Positions 1-8,647 are shown, numbered from the stretch's first letter. The stretch is 40,394 bases of DNA from Chitinophagaceae bacterium (GCA_017882265.1 JADGPW010000260.1:1-40394), one strand, 5' to 3'. A program made the numbers and translations. The notes: a model not told the origin generated them from the letters alone.

Positions 1-343
1 AATTTGTTTTTGGGGCTTTCCAGTTTATTGCAGGGATCACAATATAACCGTCATACCCCTCGGCTTTATAATCGTTTATTACTTTATCCGGATTGTCCTT
101 TACCAGGGTCAGGGTGGAGCTGTTGTCTAAAGTATTTTGCCTGGCCAGTAAAGTCTCGGTAAAATAACCCGAAGAATCAATGACGGCCACATGCAGGTTC
201 TGCTTGCTTTTTTCAGCTATATAACCCATGCCAAAGATCAGGCCCAGGTAAAGTAAAGGGAACAGCAGGGTGGAAATGATAAATGTGCGTTTGCGAACCC
301 GGGTGAGGTATTCTCTTTTAATGATGAGCCTTATTTTACGCAT
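1..343 (-). CDS. ABC-2 type exporter permease (NatB-like), 3' part outside window
   Basis: This is the N-terminal 114 residues of an integral membrane permease that runs off the left edge. It begins with an ATG at 343. The N-terminus is basic (MRKIRLIIKREYLTRVRKR) and is followed by one strongly hydrophobic segment at about residues 20-43. A soluble extracytoplasmic stretch then starts (AVIDSSGYF). This layout is typical of NatB/YhaP-type ABC-2 permeases, which have a large periplasmic domain between the first and second membrane helices. It lies 31 bp downstream of an ABC ATPase on the same strand, so the two form an operon for a two-component exporter. The substrate cannot be read from the sequence; family members export sodium, antibiotics or peptides. 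The class is confident, the substrate unknown. Confidence 0.85.
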   Translation of the reverse strand, partial: MRKIRLIIKREYLTRVRKRTFIISTLLFPLLYLGLIFGMGYIAEKSKQNLHVAVIDSSGYFTETLLARQNTLDNSSTLTLVKDNPDKVINDYKAEGYDGYIVIPAINWKAPKTN

Positions 344-374
344 GAACGGTGGTTTTATTAGTAATGAATGATGC

Positions 375-1325
375 CTATATGGCTTGCCCGGTAAATTCTT
401 TTGGTAGAAACTGACGGGTAACCGAAGTTCCTTCCACCAGCTTGATGAAAATATCATTCAGTGATGGCAGTATCTCATTGAATGAATGGATATGAACACC
501 CTGTTGCAGCAGGTACTGCAATACATCATTCGGTTTGTTGCCTTCTTTGATCCTGACTACATAAGCATGATCACTGGTGCCCATCATTTCAAACGGCGGA
601 TGGCCGGGTAAAAGTTCAGGGATGCTCTCAGTTCCGACACTGAAAAGATTTTCCTTAAAATCCTGCTTTACCTGCTTGACCGTACCATCCAGTATTTTAG
701 TGCCCTTATTGACCAGGATAATATGATCACAGATCTCTTCTACCTGTTCCATCCGATGGGTGCTGAACAGGATGGTCGTGCCGTTTTTAGCCAGTTGGAA
801 TATTTCATCCTTAATAAGATTGGTATTGACCGGGTCAAGACCGCTGAAAGGTTCATCCAGGATGATGAGTTTGGGTTCATGTAATACGGTGGTGACAAAC
901 TGAAGTTTCTGGCTCATACCTTTTGAAAGATCTTCTACTTTCTTATTCCACCAGCTTTCCATTTCAAATTTGATGAACCATTGTTTGATCTTCATTAGTG
1001 CATCCTTGCGGCCCAGTCCTTTTAATTGTGCCAGGTAAAGCGTCTGTTCACCGATCTTCATTTTTTTATACAGACCCCGTTCTTCGGGCATATAGCCGAT
1101 ATGCGCCACGTCGTTGATGGGATCAAATTTTTTGCCATCGAAAATGATATCGCCTTCATCCGGGTAAAATATCCCCGTGATCATCCTGATCAGGGTGGTT
1201 TTACCCGCTCCGTTGGGTCCCAGTAAACCGAAGATGCTTCCTTTCTCCACGGAAAAACTTATATCATCAACGGCTTTTTGGGAGGCGAAATATTTTTTCA
1301 GATGTTGCAATTCCAATAGGTGCAT
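375..1325 (-). CDS. ABC transporter ATP-binding protein (NatA-like)
   Basis: Cytoplasmic ATPase that would power the permease immediately downstream. It shows a Walker A motif GPNGAGKT at about residues 36-43, the region GYMPEERGLY after the Q-loop position, a signature motif written LSKGMSQ (SKG in place of SGG), Walker B LIILDEP and the switch histidine in STHRMEQVEEICD. A C-terminal extension of about 90 residues follows the nucleotide-binding domain, as in drug/Na+ exporter ATPases (CcmA/NatA group). The frame is open upstream to a TTG at 1346 and has ATGs at 1331 and 1325. I chose 1325 because MHLLELQHLKKYF matches the usual start of the first beta strand. The gene faces the nuclease gene divergently, with a long inverted repeat in the gap. 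Confidence 0.92.
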   Translation of the reverse strand: MHLLELQHLKKYFASQKAVDDISFSVEKGSIFGLLGPNGAGKTTLIRMITGIFYPDEGDIIFDGKKFDPINDVAHIGYMPEERGLYKKMKIGEQTLYLAQLKGLGRKDALMKIKQWFIKFEMESWWNKKVEDLSKGMSQKLQFVTTVLHEPKLIILDEPFSGLDPVNTNLIKDEIFQLAKNGTTILFSTHRMEQVEEICDHIILVNKGTKILDGTVKQVKQDFKENLFSVGTESIPELLPGHPPFEMMGTSDHAYVVRIKEGNKPNDVLQYLLQQGVHIHSFNEILPSLNDIFIKLVEGTSVTRQFLPKEFTGQAI

Positions 1326-1355
1326 GGTCATTGGTTTGAGGAACAAAATTAGAGA

Positions 1356-1515
1356 AAAGATAATAGTGAAAAGATAATAGTGAAAAGATAATACCTGCCC
1401 GACTGGCGTCAGTCAGGCGGGGATAAAAGTGCTCTACAGTCGAAAAGACCTTACCATTTTATACTTTATCAAAGCGGTTAGGTCTTTTCTGCATAGGACA
1501 TTATTATCTTTTATC
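1356..1515. repeat. Dispersed inverted-repeat element, copy A (with nested GC palindrome)
   Basis: The left arm is made of repeated AAAAGATAATAGTG-type words (1357-1393) and the right arm ends in ATTATTATCTTTTATCT (1499-1515). Between them lies a core of about 70 bp (1431-1498) holding ACAGTCGAAAAGACCTTA and TTAGGTCTTTTCTGC, which can pair with each other. A GC-rich palindrome (CCTGCCCGACTG, GCGT, CAGTCAGGCGGGG; 1394-1421) interrupts the left arm. Copies B, D and E share the core. This copy sits between two divergent genes, so it cannot be only a terminator. Confidence 0.8.
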
Positions 1516-1558
1516 TCCTTTTTTTGTTCAACTTCGCATTCTATAAAACGATCTGACC

Positions 1559-2551
1559 ATGCTCAACAAAATTGCCCGCTTTACAATATTGACGGTTGCT
1601 ATCCTATTTTTCAGTAGCTGGGGTTTCCTGGTTCATCGTTCGGTACACCAACTGGCTGTATATGAGTTGCCAAAATCCCTGCAGCGCTTTTATTATTTAA
1701 ACATGAAATACATCGTGGATAGCGCCGGCAGGCCTGACCTGCGTCGCAACCTGGATCCTACGGAGGCGCCTAAGCATTTTATCGACCTGGAGGCTTATGG
1801 GGATTCAGCTGCCTGGAAAATGCCGCTGAAATGGGATGATGCAGTTCGGGTATATAAAAAAGACACCCTCCTGAAATATGGATATGTTCCTTACCAGATT
1901 ATCAAAATGAAAAATAAACTTACGGAAGCATTCCGTTCAGCGAATAAAGACAGTATCCTGTTTTATAGCACCGATATGGCGCATTATATCGGCGATGCGA
2001 ATGTGCCCCTCCATACCTCATTGAACTATGATGGCCAGTTGACCAATCAAAAAGGCCTGCATGCCCTTTGGGAAAGCACGATCCCGGATTTGGAAATTGA
2101 ACAATACAATTTACACAGCAGGCACAAAGCCCAATACCTGGCTGATCCCGAACAGGTCATATGGGATTGCATCCGGAGATCGCATACTTTACTGAAAGAT
2201 GTTTTCGCAATGGAGATAGAAGCCACCAAATCCTTTACCGATTCTACCAAGTTCAGGGTGCAGGTGCGCCGGGGCCGGGAAGTGAAATCTTATACACCTG
2301 AATTTGCAAAAGCCTATGGCAGGTTGTTGGGTAATACGATCAATGAACAGTTATTGAATTCAGCCAATACGATCGCCGATTTCTGGTTTACCGCCTGGGT
2401 AGACGCGGGCAGCCCCGACCCCGGCAGCTTACAATCTTTTGAAAAGAAAGATAAAAAAGCCTTGAAACAGGAAAAGAAAGCCTGGCGGAAAAATGAATTG
2501 ATAGAAAACAAGATGCTGCTCGCCAGGAAAGCGCCACCTGAACAGTTTTAG
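1559..2551 (+). CDS. Secreted S1/P1-type zinc nuclease / phospholipase C family protein
   Basis: A 330-residue exported hydrolase with an N-terminal hydrophobic signal peptide (about residues 5-20). In this family the mature N-terminal Trp is itself a zinc ligand, and here the signal is followed by WGFLVHRSVHQLA, which supplies the Trp and the His positions. Other ligands are visible in HFIDLEAY (about residues 76-83), DMAHYIGDANVPLH (about 140-153) and HALWES (about 169). All expected trinuclear zinc-site positions therefore appear present. Known members cleave single-stranded nucleic acids or phospholipids in the periplasm or outside the cell; the sequence does not decide which. The C-terminus is Lys-rich (KKDKKALKQEKKAWRK), unlike the classical enzymes. 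Both sides carry copies of the same inverted-repeat family. Confidence 0.88.
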   Translation: MLNKIARFTILTVAILFFSSWGFLVHRSVHQLAVYELPKSLQRFYYLNMKYIVDSAGRPDLRRNLDPTEAPKHFIDLEAYGDSAAWKMPLKWDDAVRVYKKDTLLKYGYVPYQIIKMKNKLTEAFRSANKDSILFYSTDMAHYIGDANVPLHTSLNYDGQLTNQKGLHALWESTIPDLEIEQYNLHSRHKAQYLADPEQVIWDCIRRSHTLLKDVFAMEIEATKSFTDSTKFRVQVRRGREVKSYTPEFAKAYGRLLGNTINEQLLNSANTIADFWFTAWVDAGSPDPGSLQSFEKKDKKALKQEKKAWRKNELIENKMLLARKAPPEQF

Positions 2552-2574
2552 TTTTTTATCTATCAAAATCAGGA

Positions 2575-2703
2575 ATAGATAAAAGATAAAAGTGAATAGA
2601 TAATAGTGCATTACAGTCGAAAAAACCTTATGGTTTTGTTACTTTATCAAAGCTGTAAGGTCTTTTCTGCTATGGACACTTTTATCTATTCACTTTTATC
2701 TCC
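2575..2703. repeat. Dispersed inverted-repeat element, copy B
   Basis: The left arm is ATAGATAAAAGATAAAAGTG plus GAATAGATAATAGTGCA, and the right arm is TGGACACTTTTATC plus TATTCACTTTTATCT, so the two ends fold into a long imperfect stem. The core (2608-2675) contains TTACAGTCGAAAAAACCTTA and CTGTAAGGTCTTTTCTGC and matches copies A and E closely; D carries it in the opposite orientation. It fills the gap between two convergent genes, and the right arm abuts the TAG stop of the flavoprotein gene, so a bidirectional terminator role is likely (inference). Confidence 0.82.
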
Positions 2704-4313
2704 TACTTATGAGTTAAATGAATAGCAATACTTTTGGCCACTTTTTCTCCATCCATAGCAGCACTTACAATTCCTCCGGCATAACCGGCTCCTTCCCCAC
2801 AGGGATACAGGTTCTTTAATTGAGGATGTTGTAAACTGTTGGGATCTCTCGGAATCCTGACGGGAGAGGAGGTCCTTGATTCCGTAGCGACCACCACCGC
2901 TTCATTGGTAAGATAACCCCGCAATTTTTTACCATATTCTTTGAACCCGAGCTGAAGTCTATGATGAATAAAACCGGGTAATACCTCCTGCAGGGAAGCA
3001 GCATGTACACCCGGCAGGTAAGAACAAGCGGGCAGTGAAGAGGATATTTTATTGGTTGTAAAATCAACGAGACGTTGTGCGGGAGCCACTAGTTTTCCGC
3101 CCCCGATCATAAATGCGGTTTGTTCAACCGATTGTTGAAAATACAGACCCGCAAGTGGCCCGTGTTTTTTAAAAGCCTGTATATCTTTTTCTTCCACTGT
3201 AACCACGATACCGCTGTTGGCATAAGGATTATTTCGCCTGGAAGGCGACCATCCATTAACCACGATCTCCCCGGCCCCGGTAGCTGCCGGAGCAATGATA
3301 CCACCCGGGCACATACAAAAAGAAAAAACGCCTTTGCCTTCTACCTGTTGTACCAGGCTATAGGAAGCTGGTGGTAATCCAGGTGTTTTTAAACCCTTTC
3401 CACTGGAATGGGTTTGTCCGATGGACTCATTGGGAAGTGTGAAATGATATTGAGCCCTGTCAATTAATGACTGGGGATGTTCCACTCTCACACCCAGGGC
3501 AAAAGGTTTAAACGCGAGGGCCCATTTTTTTGAATAGAATAAATTGAAAATATCTCTTGCCGAATGACCGGTCGCCAGTATGACCGCATCCCCATTATAA
3601 ATACCTCCATCTGCCGTTTTTACACCGGTGATCGACCCATTATTGGTAACCAGATCAATAACCTTTTTCTCAAATTCAAAATGCCCGCCACATTCCTGTA
3701 TCTTTTTCCGCATGGCAATGATGATCTGTGGTAGTTTATTGGTACCAATATGCGGATGTGATTCATAAAGTATCTTTTCTTCAGCGCCAAAATGAACAAA
3801 GAGGTTTAGTATCCGGATCACGTCTCCCCGCTTGGAACTACGGGTATATAATTTGCCATCGCTGTAAGTCCCGGCGCCACCTTCACCAAAACAATAATTA
3901 CTTTCCGGGTTTACTTCCCCTTCTTTATTAAGAATTGCCAGGTCCCTTCTCCTGGCCCTTACGTCCTTACCTCTTTCGAGGATAACGGGCTTGATCCCTT
4001 TTTGGATCAGTTGCAGGGCAGCGAACAAACCGGCTGGCCCCGCACCCACAATAATAACCCGGTGACCAGCTCCTGCTACATCCTGGAAATAAAAGGGCAG
4101 CAACTCCCTTGGCTGAAAGGGCTCATTGATAAAGACTTTAAGAGAAAGGTTTACCCGGGGCTGCTTTCCCCGGGCATCGATGGATTGTTTCAGGATCATA
4201 AAACCTGAAATCCCGGCTATGTTGATCCCTTCCGAGCGGGCGATATGTTCCCTGATCAATTGATCATTGGCGGCCTCCGAAGGAACCAGCCTGAGGGCAA
4301 GCGTTTTTTGCAT
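2703..4313 (-). CDS. NAD(P)/FAD-dependent dehydrogenase, COG2509 family
   Basis: A 536-residue cytoplasmic flavoprotein. An N-terminal domain of about 85 residues (MQKTLALRLVPSEAAND onward) precedes the dinucleotide fold with VIIVGAGPAGLFAA at about residues 87-100 and an acidic strand end at PVILERGKD. Other family marks are NYCFGEGGAGTYSDGKLYTR, the second nucleotide segment DAVILATGHSARDIF, and the C-terminal FAD-contacting region YPCGEGAGYAGGIVSAAMDG. This is the architecture of COG2509 (uncharacterised FAD-dependent dehydrogenases, often about 520 residues), whose substrate is not established. The ATG at 4313 fits the start of the family. The gene stands alone, with inverted-repeat elements on both sides. 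Confidence 0.9.
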   Translation of the reverse strand: MQKTLALRLVPSEAANDQLIREHIARSEGINIAGISGFMILKQSIDARGKQPRVNLSLKVFINEPFQPRELLPFYFQDVAGAGHRVIIVGAGPAGLFAALQLIQKGIKPVILERGKDVRARRRDLAILNKEGEVNPESNYCFGEGGAGTYSDGKLYTRSSKRGDVIRILNLFVHFGAEEKILYESHPHIGTNKLPQIIIAMRKKIQECGGHFEFEKKVIDLVTNNGSITGVKTADGGIYNGDAVILATGHSARDIFNLFYSKKWALAFKPFALGVRVEHPQSLIDRAQYHFTLPNESIGQTHSSGKGLKTPGLPPASYSLVQQVEGKGVFSFCMCPGGIIAPAATGAGEIVVNGWSPSRRNNPYANSGIVVTVEEKDIQAFKKHGPLAGLYFQQSVEQTAFMIGGGKLVAPAQRLVDFTTNKISSSLPACSYLPGVHAASLQEVLPGFIHHRLQLGFKEYGKKLRGYLTNEAVVVATESRTSSPVRIPRDPNSLQHPQLKNLYPCGEGAGYAGGIVSAAMDGEKVAKSIAIHLTHK

Positions 4314-4394
4314 ATGGTCAGGTTTTTATCCTGAATAACCAAAGGTGCGTCAAAAAACCGAGCTGTAATATGATAATACATCAGACCTGAATCA

Positions 4395-4495
4395 GGAGTT
4401 AATAGTTAATAGATAACAGATAAAAGTGTCTTCAATCCGTAATTGTCTTTCTGGAATGTGGACACTTTTATCTGTTATCTATTAACTTTTATCTA
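4395..4495. repeat. Dispersed inverted-repeat element, copy C (short core)
   Basis: The left arm is AGTTAATAGTTAATAGATAA plus CAGATAAAAGTGTC and the right arm is GGACACTTTTATCTGTTATC plus TATTAACTTTTATCT; they pair over more than 30 nt with few mismatches. The arm words match copies A, B, D and E, but the centre is only about 30 nt and lacks most of the shared core, as if internally deleted. It lies upstream of the flavoprotein gene and ahead of the doubtful ORF at 4550. Confidence 0.8.
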
Positions 4496-4549
4496 AAATG
4501 ATTTTGCTATAAAGATCAAATCTGTTTACCTTGAGGTAGCCACTTCTGT

Positions 4550-4927
4550 ATGCATAATAATCAATTTACATTACTGTCTTTTTTTCTTCCTGGTCATTTA
4601 TGGGTTGTAACCAATCATTCGCATCCTATACAAAAAACAAATGATGCAGCTCATATAGGCAGGAAAGATATATATGGCGATAAGATCATTTCTTTATCCG
4701 GTGGACGTGAAAAAATAAATAAGCTGATCAATGAAATGGGCTTTGGAAAAAATCAATTGGTTTGTATATGTAATAATATCCAGCCTGTTTTTTTGGGTCA
4801 TTCTTTGAACTATAAATACAACAACCCCGGCACGTACAGGGTCGGGAAGGTGGGTGCGGAAGGCATTGTTTCCGGACAACATGATTATGGATTTTCCAAA
4901 TTTTCAGGGAAAAAATTAGTAAAATAA
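4550..4927 (+). CDS. Hypothetical protein, doubtful
   Basis: An open frame of 125 codons filling the space between the copy C repeat and dnaA, beginning with ATG and ending in TAA. I do not recognise the product. The C-terminal two thirds (GDKIISLSGGREKINKLINE and onward) have a plausible globular composition, with Gly/Tyr-rich segments near the end (YKYNNPGTYRVGKVGAEG). The N-terminus is hydrophobic but has no clear positively charged start, so a signal peptide is not convincing. No recognisable ribosome-binding site precedes it. No convincing frame opposes it on the other strand. It could be a small lineage-specific protein or the remnant of a longer gene; I cannot tell which. Confidence 0.4.
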   Translation: MHNNQFTLLSFFLPGHLWVVTNHSHPIQKTNDAAHIGRKDIYGDKIISLSGGREKINKLINEMGFGKNQLVCICNNIQPVFLGHSLNYKYNNPGTYRVGKVGAEGIVSGQHDYGFSKFSGKKLVK

Positions 4928-5098
4928 CATAGTATTCCTGTTTATGAGAAAACAGGGGTATAAAAATTTTTTTTTAGAAAAGAAATGTTGATATTCGCCT
5001 CCCTGTCTAACTTTTTTTATTGATATTGTGCAAAGGAAAATCCGGACGAATTTTGACCGACTATAAGTTAACCCGATCGATAAATTGCTTACTACCTG

Positions 5099-6532
5099 AT
5101 GGAGAAAAATGCCGAAAAAATCTGGACCAGTTGTTTGAAGATCATCAAAGACATTGTTGAATGGCAGCATTACAAAACCTGGTTTGAACCGATTAAACCT
5201 GTATCCTTAAAAAATAATATTCTTGTTATCCAGGTTCCCAGTCAATTCTTTTTCGAATATCTCGAAGAACATTACGTAAATTTATTAGCGAAGACATTAA
5301 AAAGAGAATTGGGCAAGGAAGCCCGTCTCGAGTACCGCATCATGGTAGATAGTGGTAATAGCAAGAACAAACCTGTTACCATGGATGTGAGTGGACAGGG
5401 ATTTAAAACTTTTTCAAATAACGAAATGGATTTTCCACTCGTCATAAATAATCCTGTCAAGAATCCATTTGTTATTCCGGGTCTGAAGAAAATGCAGATC
5501 GATGCCCAACTCAATCATATTTATACATTTGAAGCTTTTATAGAAGGTGATTGTAACAGGGTAGCCCGCCGGGCCGGTAAAACGGTGGCAGAAAAACCGG
5601 GCACCAATTCTTTTAACCCTTTGGTGATATATGGTGGGGTTGGATTGGGAAAAACCCACCTGGCCCAGGCCATTGGAAATGAGGTAAAAAGGCTCCATCC
5701 CAATAAAGTGGTATTATATGTGAGTTCCGAAAAGTTCATCAACCAGTTCATGGACCATAGCCGGAATAACGCGATCAATGATTTTATCCATTTCTACCAG
5801 TTGATCGATGTACTGATCATTGACGATGTACAGTTTTTCGCCAAGGCTGAAAAATCGCAGGATGCATTCTTTGCGATATTCAACCACCTCCATCAATCTC
5901 ATAAACAACTAATCCTGACCTCGGATAAATCTCCCAAGGACCTGGATGGTGTGCAGGAAAGATTACTCAGCCGTTTCCGCTGGGGATTAAGCGCCGATCT
6001 GCAGATCCCAGAATATGATACCCGTATCGAGATCCTGGAGAAAAAAATGAAGAATGATGGACTCGAGATGCCGAAAGAAGTAGTAAAATATATCGCCTAT
6101 AATATCAGCAATAATGTTAGGGAACTGGAAGGCGCTCTCATCTCACTGTTGGCACAATCTTCGCTGAACAGAAGAGAGATCGATCTGGACCTCGCCAAAA
6201 AAGTGTTACGGAATTTTGTAAAATCATCCAGTAAAGAAATAACCATCGAAACCATCCAGAAAATGGTATGCGAGTATTTTGATGTGCCCTATGATAAGCT
6301 CCTGCAAAAGACCCGCAAAAGGGAAATTGTACAGGCAAGACAGATCACGATGTACCTGGCCAAAGCCTTTACGAAAAATTCATTGAAGACGATCGGTGAA
6401 CATTTTGGAGGCCGCGATCATACCACGGTGATCCATTCCTGCCAAACAGTAAAGGACCTGATGGATACGGATGGCGTATTCCGCGAAAATGTACTGGAAC
6501 TGCAGCAAAAAGTACAACTGGCGGCCATGTAA
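5099..6532 (+). CDS. dnaA: Chromosomal replication initiator protein DnaA
   Basis: A 477-residue initiator ATPase. Domain I (about 1-85, IWTSCLKIIKDIVEWQHYKT) is followed by a variable linker. Domain III is an AAA+ module with Walker A GGVGLGKTHLAQ at about 178-189, Walker B LIIDDVQFF at about 239 and the sensor/arginine-finger stretch LLSRFRWGLSADL. Domain IV carries the DNA-binding signature FGGRDHTTVIHSCQTV near residue 437. It binds DnaA boxes and melts the origin. Length and all motifs are complete. The 171 bp upstream are AT-rich with a run of T at about 4970, but no TTATCCACA-like boxes are visible, so the origin is probably elsewhere. A strong hairpin terminator follows at once. Confidence 0.98.
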   Translation: MEKNAEKIWTSCLKIIKDIVEWQHYKTWFEPIKPVSLKNNILVIQVPSQFFFEYLEEHYVNLLAKTLKRELGKEARLEYRIMVDSGNSKNKPVTMDVSGQGFKTFSNNEMDFPLVINNPVKNPFVIPGLKKMQIDAQLNHIYTFEAFIEGDCNRVARRAGKTVAEKPGTNSFNPLVIYGGVGLGKTHLAQAIGNEVKRLHPNKVVLYVSSEKFINQFMDHSRNNAINDFIHFYQLIDVLIIDDVQFFAKAEKSQDAFFAIFNHLHQSHKQLILTSDKSPKDLDGVQERLLSRFRWGLSADLQIPEYDTRIEILEKKMKNDGLEMPKEVVKYIAYNISNNVRELEGALISLLAQSSLNRREIDLDLAKKVLRNFVKSSSKEITIETIQKMVCEYFDVPYDKLLQKTRKREIVQARQITMYLAKAFTKNSLKTIGEHFGGRDHTTVIHSCQTVKDLMDTDGVFRENVLELQQKVQLAAM

Positions 6533-6556
6533 AAAGGATAAATAACAAATTATATA

Positions 6557-6602
6557 TCCCAAATTCCAAACTTAGCGAATGGAATTTGGGATTTTCTTTT
6601 TT
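6557..6602 (+). terminator. Rho-independent terminator of dnaA
   Basis: A 12-bp perfect stem (TCCCAAATTCCA at 6557-6568 with TGGAATTTGGGA at 6580-6591) and an 11-nt loop, followed by TTTTCTTTTTT. It starts 24 bp after the dnaA stop. The stem word GGAATTTGGGA recurs at 6690-6700 and in the 28.0 kb repeat. Confidence 0.85.
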
Positions 6603-6705
6603 GGGCAAATTTGCCACAAAGAGCAGGAGCACCGAAAAAATCTCTGTGTTTCAGTGTTTCGGTGGCTAAACACCTGGGATGGGATCACTGGAATTTGGGA
6701 TTTCT

Positions 6706-6736
6706 TTTGGGTTGCAGCCATTAATCTTTACTTTTG
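6706..6736 (+). promoter_or_regulatory. Candidate Bacteroidota promoter for tRNA-Ser
   Basis: TTTG at 6706-6709, a 19-nt spacer, and TACTTTTG at 6729-6736 match the Bacteroidota consensus TTTG-N19-21-TAnnTTTG. Transcription would start near 6745 and read a leader of about 105 nt before the tRNA. This is a pattern match only. Confidence 0.5.
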
Positions 6737-6747
6737 CCTCCCTGAAT

Positions 6748-6845
6748 TGAGCACTGAAAATTGAGCTTTGAGTATTGAATATTAAGAATTCATAAGAACA
6801 ATATTCAATTTTTTTATGATCAATATTCAATGTTCAATATTCTAC
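6748..6845. repeat. AT-rich word-built inverted repeat upstream of tRNA-Ser
   Basis: Words of the type ATTGAGC, ATTGAATATT, CAATATTCAA and TGTTCAATATTC alternate here. ATTGAATATT (6774-6783) pairs with AATATTCAAT (6800-6809), and further AATATTCAA copies follow at 6822 and 6835. It lies inside the predicted tRNA-Ser leader. Confidence 0.55.
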
Positions 6846-6850
6846 TACAA

Positions 6851-6941
6851 GGAGAGGTGCCTGAGTGGCCGAAAGGGCCGGTTTGCTAAACCGTTGTACG
6901 AGCTTAAACTTGTACCGAGGGTTCGAATCCCTCCCTCTCCG
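6851..6941 (+). tRNA. tRNA-Ser(GCT)
   Basis: A cloverleaf with acceptor stem GGAGAGG/CCTCTCC, D-arm GCCTGAGTGGCCGAAAGGGC, anticodon arm GGTTTGCTAAACC with anticodon GCT (reads AGC/AGT serine codons), a long variable arm (about 6895-6917, TGTACGAGCTTAAACTTGTA) as expected for a class II tRNA, and T-loop GGTTCGAATCC. The discriminator base is G; CCA is not encoded. A hairpin terminator follows 9 bp later. Confidence 0.96.
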
Positions 6942-6950
6942 CAGAATTCT

Positions 6951-6982
6951 AAAGCTTTGCTATTGTTATGCAAAGCTTTTTC
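6951..6982 (+). terminator. Terminator of tRNA-Ser
   Basis: Stem AAAGCTTTGC (6951-6960) with GCAAAGCTTT (6970-6979), a 9-nt loop and a short T run. It lies directly after the tRNA. Confidence 0.75.
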
Positions 6983-7067
6983 AATTACCCAACTTTTATA
7001 CCGTACCAAGGGTACTTATATAATCAAAGAAGCATACTATATTCGGTAATTATTTAACCCGGCTAAC

Positions 7068-8375
7068 ATGAAAAGGGCCCTTATTCTCCTCATTGTTTTG
7101 ATTTACCTGGGAAGCGTTTCGATGGCGCAACAATTCCCTAAAATAAACTGCACCACGCTTGTCGGGGATGCTATGCTTGAACGAAATCTGGAAGTTGATA
7201 CCGTAGGTGTCAGAGGGACAGCCGACAATTATCATATGTGGCATAACGGGGATGTGCTCCTCGTTAAATTTTTGCCCGGAGGCAGTAAAACGCTCCGCGA
7301 TAAAGTAATTCAGAATGCAAGAGAATGGGAGAAGTACGCCAATATCAGTTTTAAATTTGTGGCGGATACAACAAAATACACGGACCTGCGGGTAAAATTG
7401 GGTAAAGGATATGGACATAACTCCGCGGTGGGCACGGAAGCCAACTTCCGGCCTCAAACAGATCCCACCATTAATTTTGATACCCTGTATTTCGCGGATG
7501 CGGATTATTACGCGGCAGCCCTTCAAAAAAAAGGAATAATGCCCCCCTATAATTATGACCAGTTGATCAAAGAAATGACGATCGATCCCGATCACTGGGT
7601 TAACAAGGAAATACGTCGGGTGGTGATGCATGAATTTGGACATTCTTTGGGATTATTGCATGAACAGAGTTACCCGGGTGCTATCAAATGGAAGAAAACA
7701 GATTCCGTGTATAATTATTATGAAAAAACACAGGGCTGGAGCCGGGATAAAGTGGATTTTAATGTTTTCGAAGTGGCCGAAAAATTCTATACCAATGGTA
7801 CAACCTATGATTCCAAATCAATCATGCAGTACGCTATCGAGCCCTGGCAGACCGTGGATGGTTTTTCCCTCAAAGACAATTACGAGCTTTCCGATGGCGA
7901 TAAAGCGTTAATAGGGGCACTCTATCCTAAAAATCAAAAGGAATCAAGTCTCGAGGTCCCCAAAGTGGATGTTAAGAATTTTAACCGGCTGGATGTGTTC
8001 AACAATTCTACCCGCGGTGGCCTCGTCATTGTACCTTCCTTTGATATAAGAACCAATTCGAAACTGGGTCAGGTATATTTTGTTGCCCGGCTCGCCGATG
8101 AGGAGGGATATTATGTTAAGACCAGCAATCTTTATTATAACTGGGGTGGCACGGCGGCCACGTACCAGAAGATGAACCTCTTACCCGATTCAAAGGTCAG
8201 TTATAATAAAGGGAAGAAAAACTTTGAATTGTTTTTTCCCTATGATCAGATCCCCGAATTGAATGGTAAAAGGGTTATGATCGTTTTTGCCGTTTACCTC
8301 GATGATGTGGTAAACGGGCAAAAAGATAAATTAATGTATTTCTCTACCACCAATCCCCTGAGTATTCCTAAATAA
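7068..8375 (+). CDS. Secreted astacin-like (M12A) zinc metalloprotease
   Basis: A 435-residue exported protease. A Sec signal peptide (MKRALILLIVLIYLGSVSMA) appears to be cleaved after SMAQ. The catalytic domain carries HEFGHSLGLLHEQ at about residues 188-200, which fits the metzincin zinc motif HExxHxxGxxH followed by Glu as in astacins, and a Met-turn SIMQYAI near residue 248. The segment up to about 285 (DKALIGALYPK) closes the protease domain. The remaining 150 residues look like a beta-rich accessory domain (GRKRV-type strands, VYFVARLADEEGYYV) of unknown function. No T9SS tail or lipobox is visible. The substrate is unknown; a digestive or cell-surface role is likely (inference). Confidence 0.9.
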   Translation: MKRALILLIVLIYLGSVSMAQQFPKINCTTLVGDAMLERNLEVDTVGVRGTADNYHMWHNGDVLLVKFLPGGSKTLRDKVIQNAREWEKYANISFKFVADTTKYTDLRVKLGKGYGHNSAVGTEANFRPQTDPTINFDTLYFADADYYAAALQKKGIMPPYNYDQLIKEMTIDPDHWVNKEIRRVVMHEFGHSLGLLHEQSYPGAIKWKKTDSVYNYYEKTQGWSRDKVDFNVFEVAEKFYTNGTTYDSKSIMQYAIEPWQTVDGFSLKDNYELSDGDKALIGALYPKNQKESSLEVPKVDVKNFNRLDVFNNSTRGGLVIVPSFDIRTNSKLGQVYFVARLADEEGYYVKTSNLYYNWGGTAATYQKMNLLPDSKVSYNKGKKNFELFFPYDQIPELNGKRVMIVFAVYLDDVVNGQKDKLMYFSTTNPLSIPK

Positions 8376-8523
8376 GCAAACAGGATAAGGCTGATTGTCG
8401 GACACCCGGGATGATTTGAATTCCCCATTTTCCCCATATCTGGTATTTCACCTCAGTGACACCTGTCCAAACAGTAGTTGGGATTTTTACTTTCTTTTTT
8501 TGCAGATAGCCTATACGTGAAAA

Positions 8524-8546
8524 GTGTGAACGATACAAGTTATTTT
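8524..8546 (+). promoter_or_regulatory. GTGTGAA motif, site 1 of 3
   Basis: GTGTGAACGATACAAGTTAT followed by TTT, about 118 bp upstream of the secreted protein start at 8648. Two further copies lie upstream of the cupin gene and of the small histidine kinase. The 8376-8641 gap holds nothing else I can recognise. Confidence 0.45.
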
Positions 8547-8647
8547 GGCGATAGCGTAACTGCTGTGGCCCCAGTTTTGTTTGATTAGGATTATCTGATC
8601 CTGGCGATTCTGACCAGGCTAATTCAATTCAAAAAATAAATGTGAAA

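Noticed and set aside
3120-3377. Plus-strand ORFs inside the flavoprotein gene
   Set aside because: They are shadows of a strongly conserved minus-strand gene. The same applies to the other short ORFs inside dnaA, uvrA, rarA, the kinases and the WD40-caspase gene.
4928-5098. Possible replication origin upstream of dnaA
   Set aside because: The region is AT-rich, but I find no TTATCCACA-type DnaA boxes on either strand, and dnaA is often not beside the origin in this phylum.
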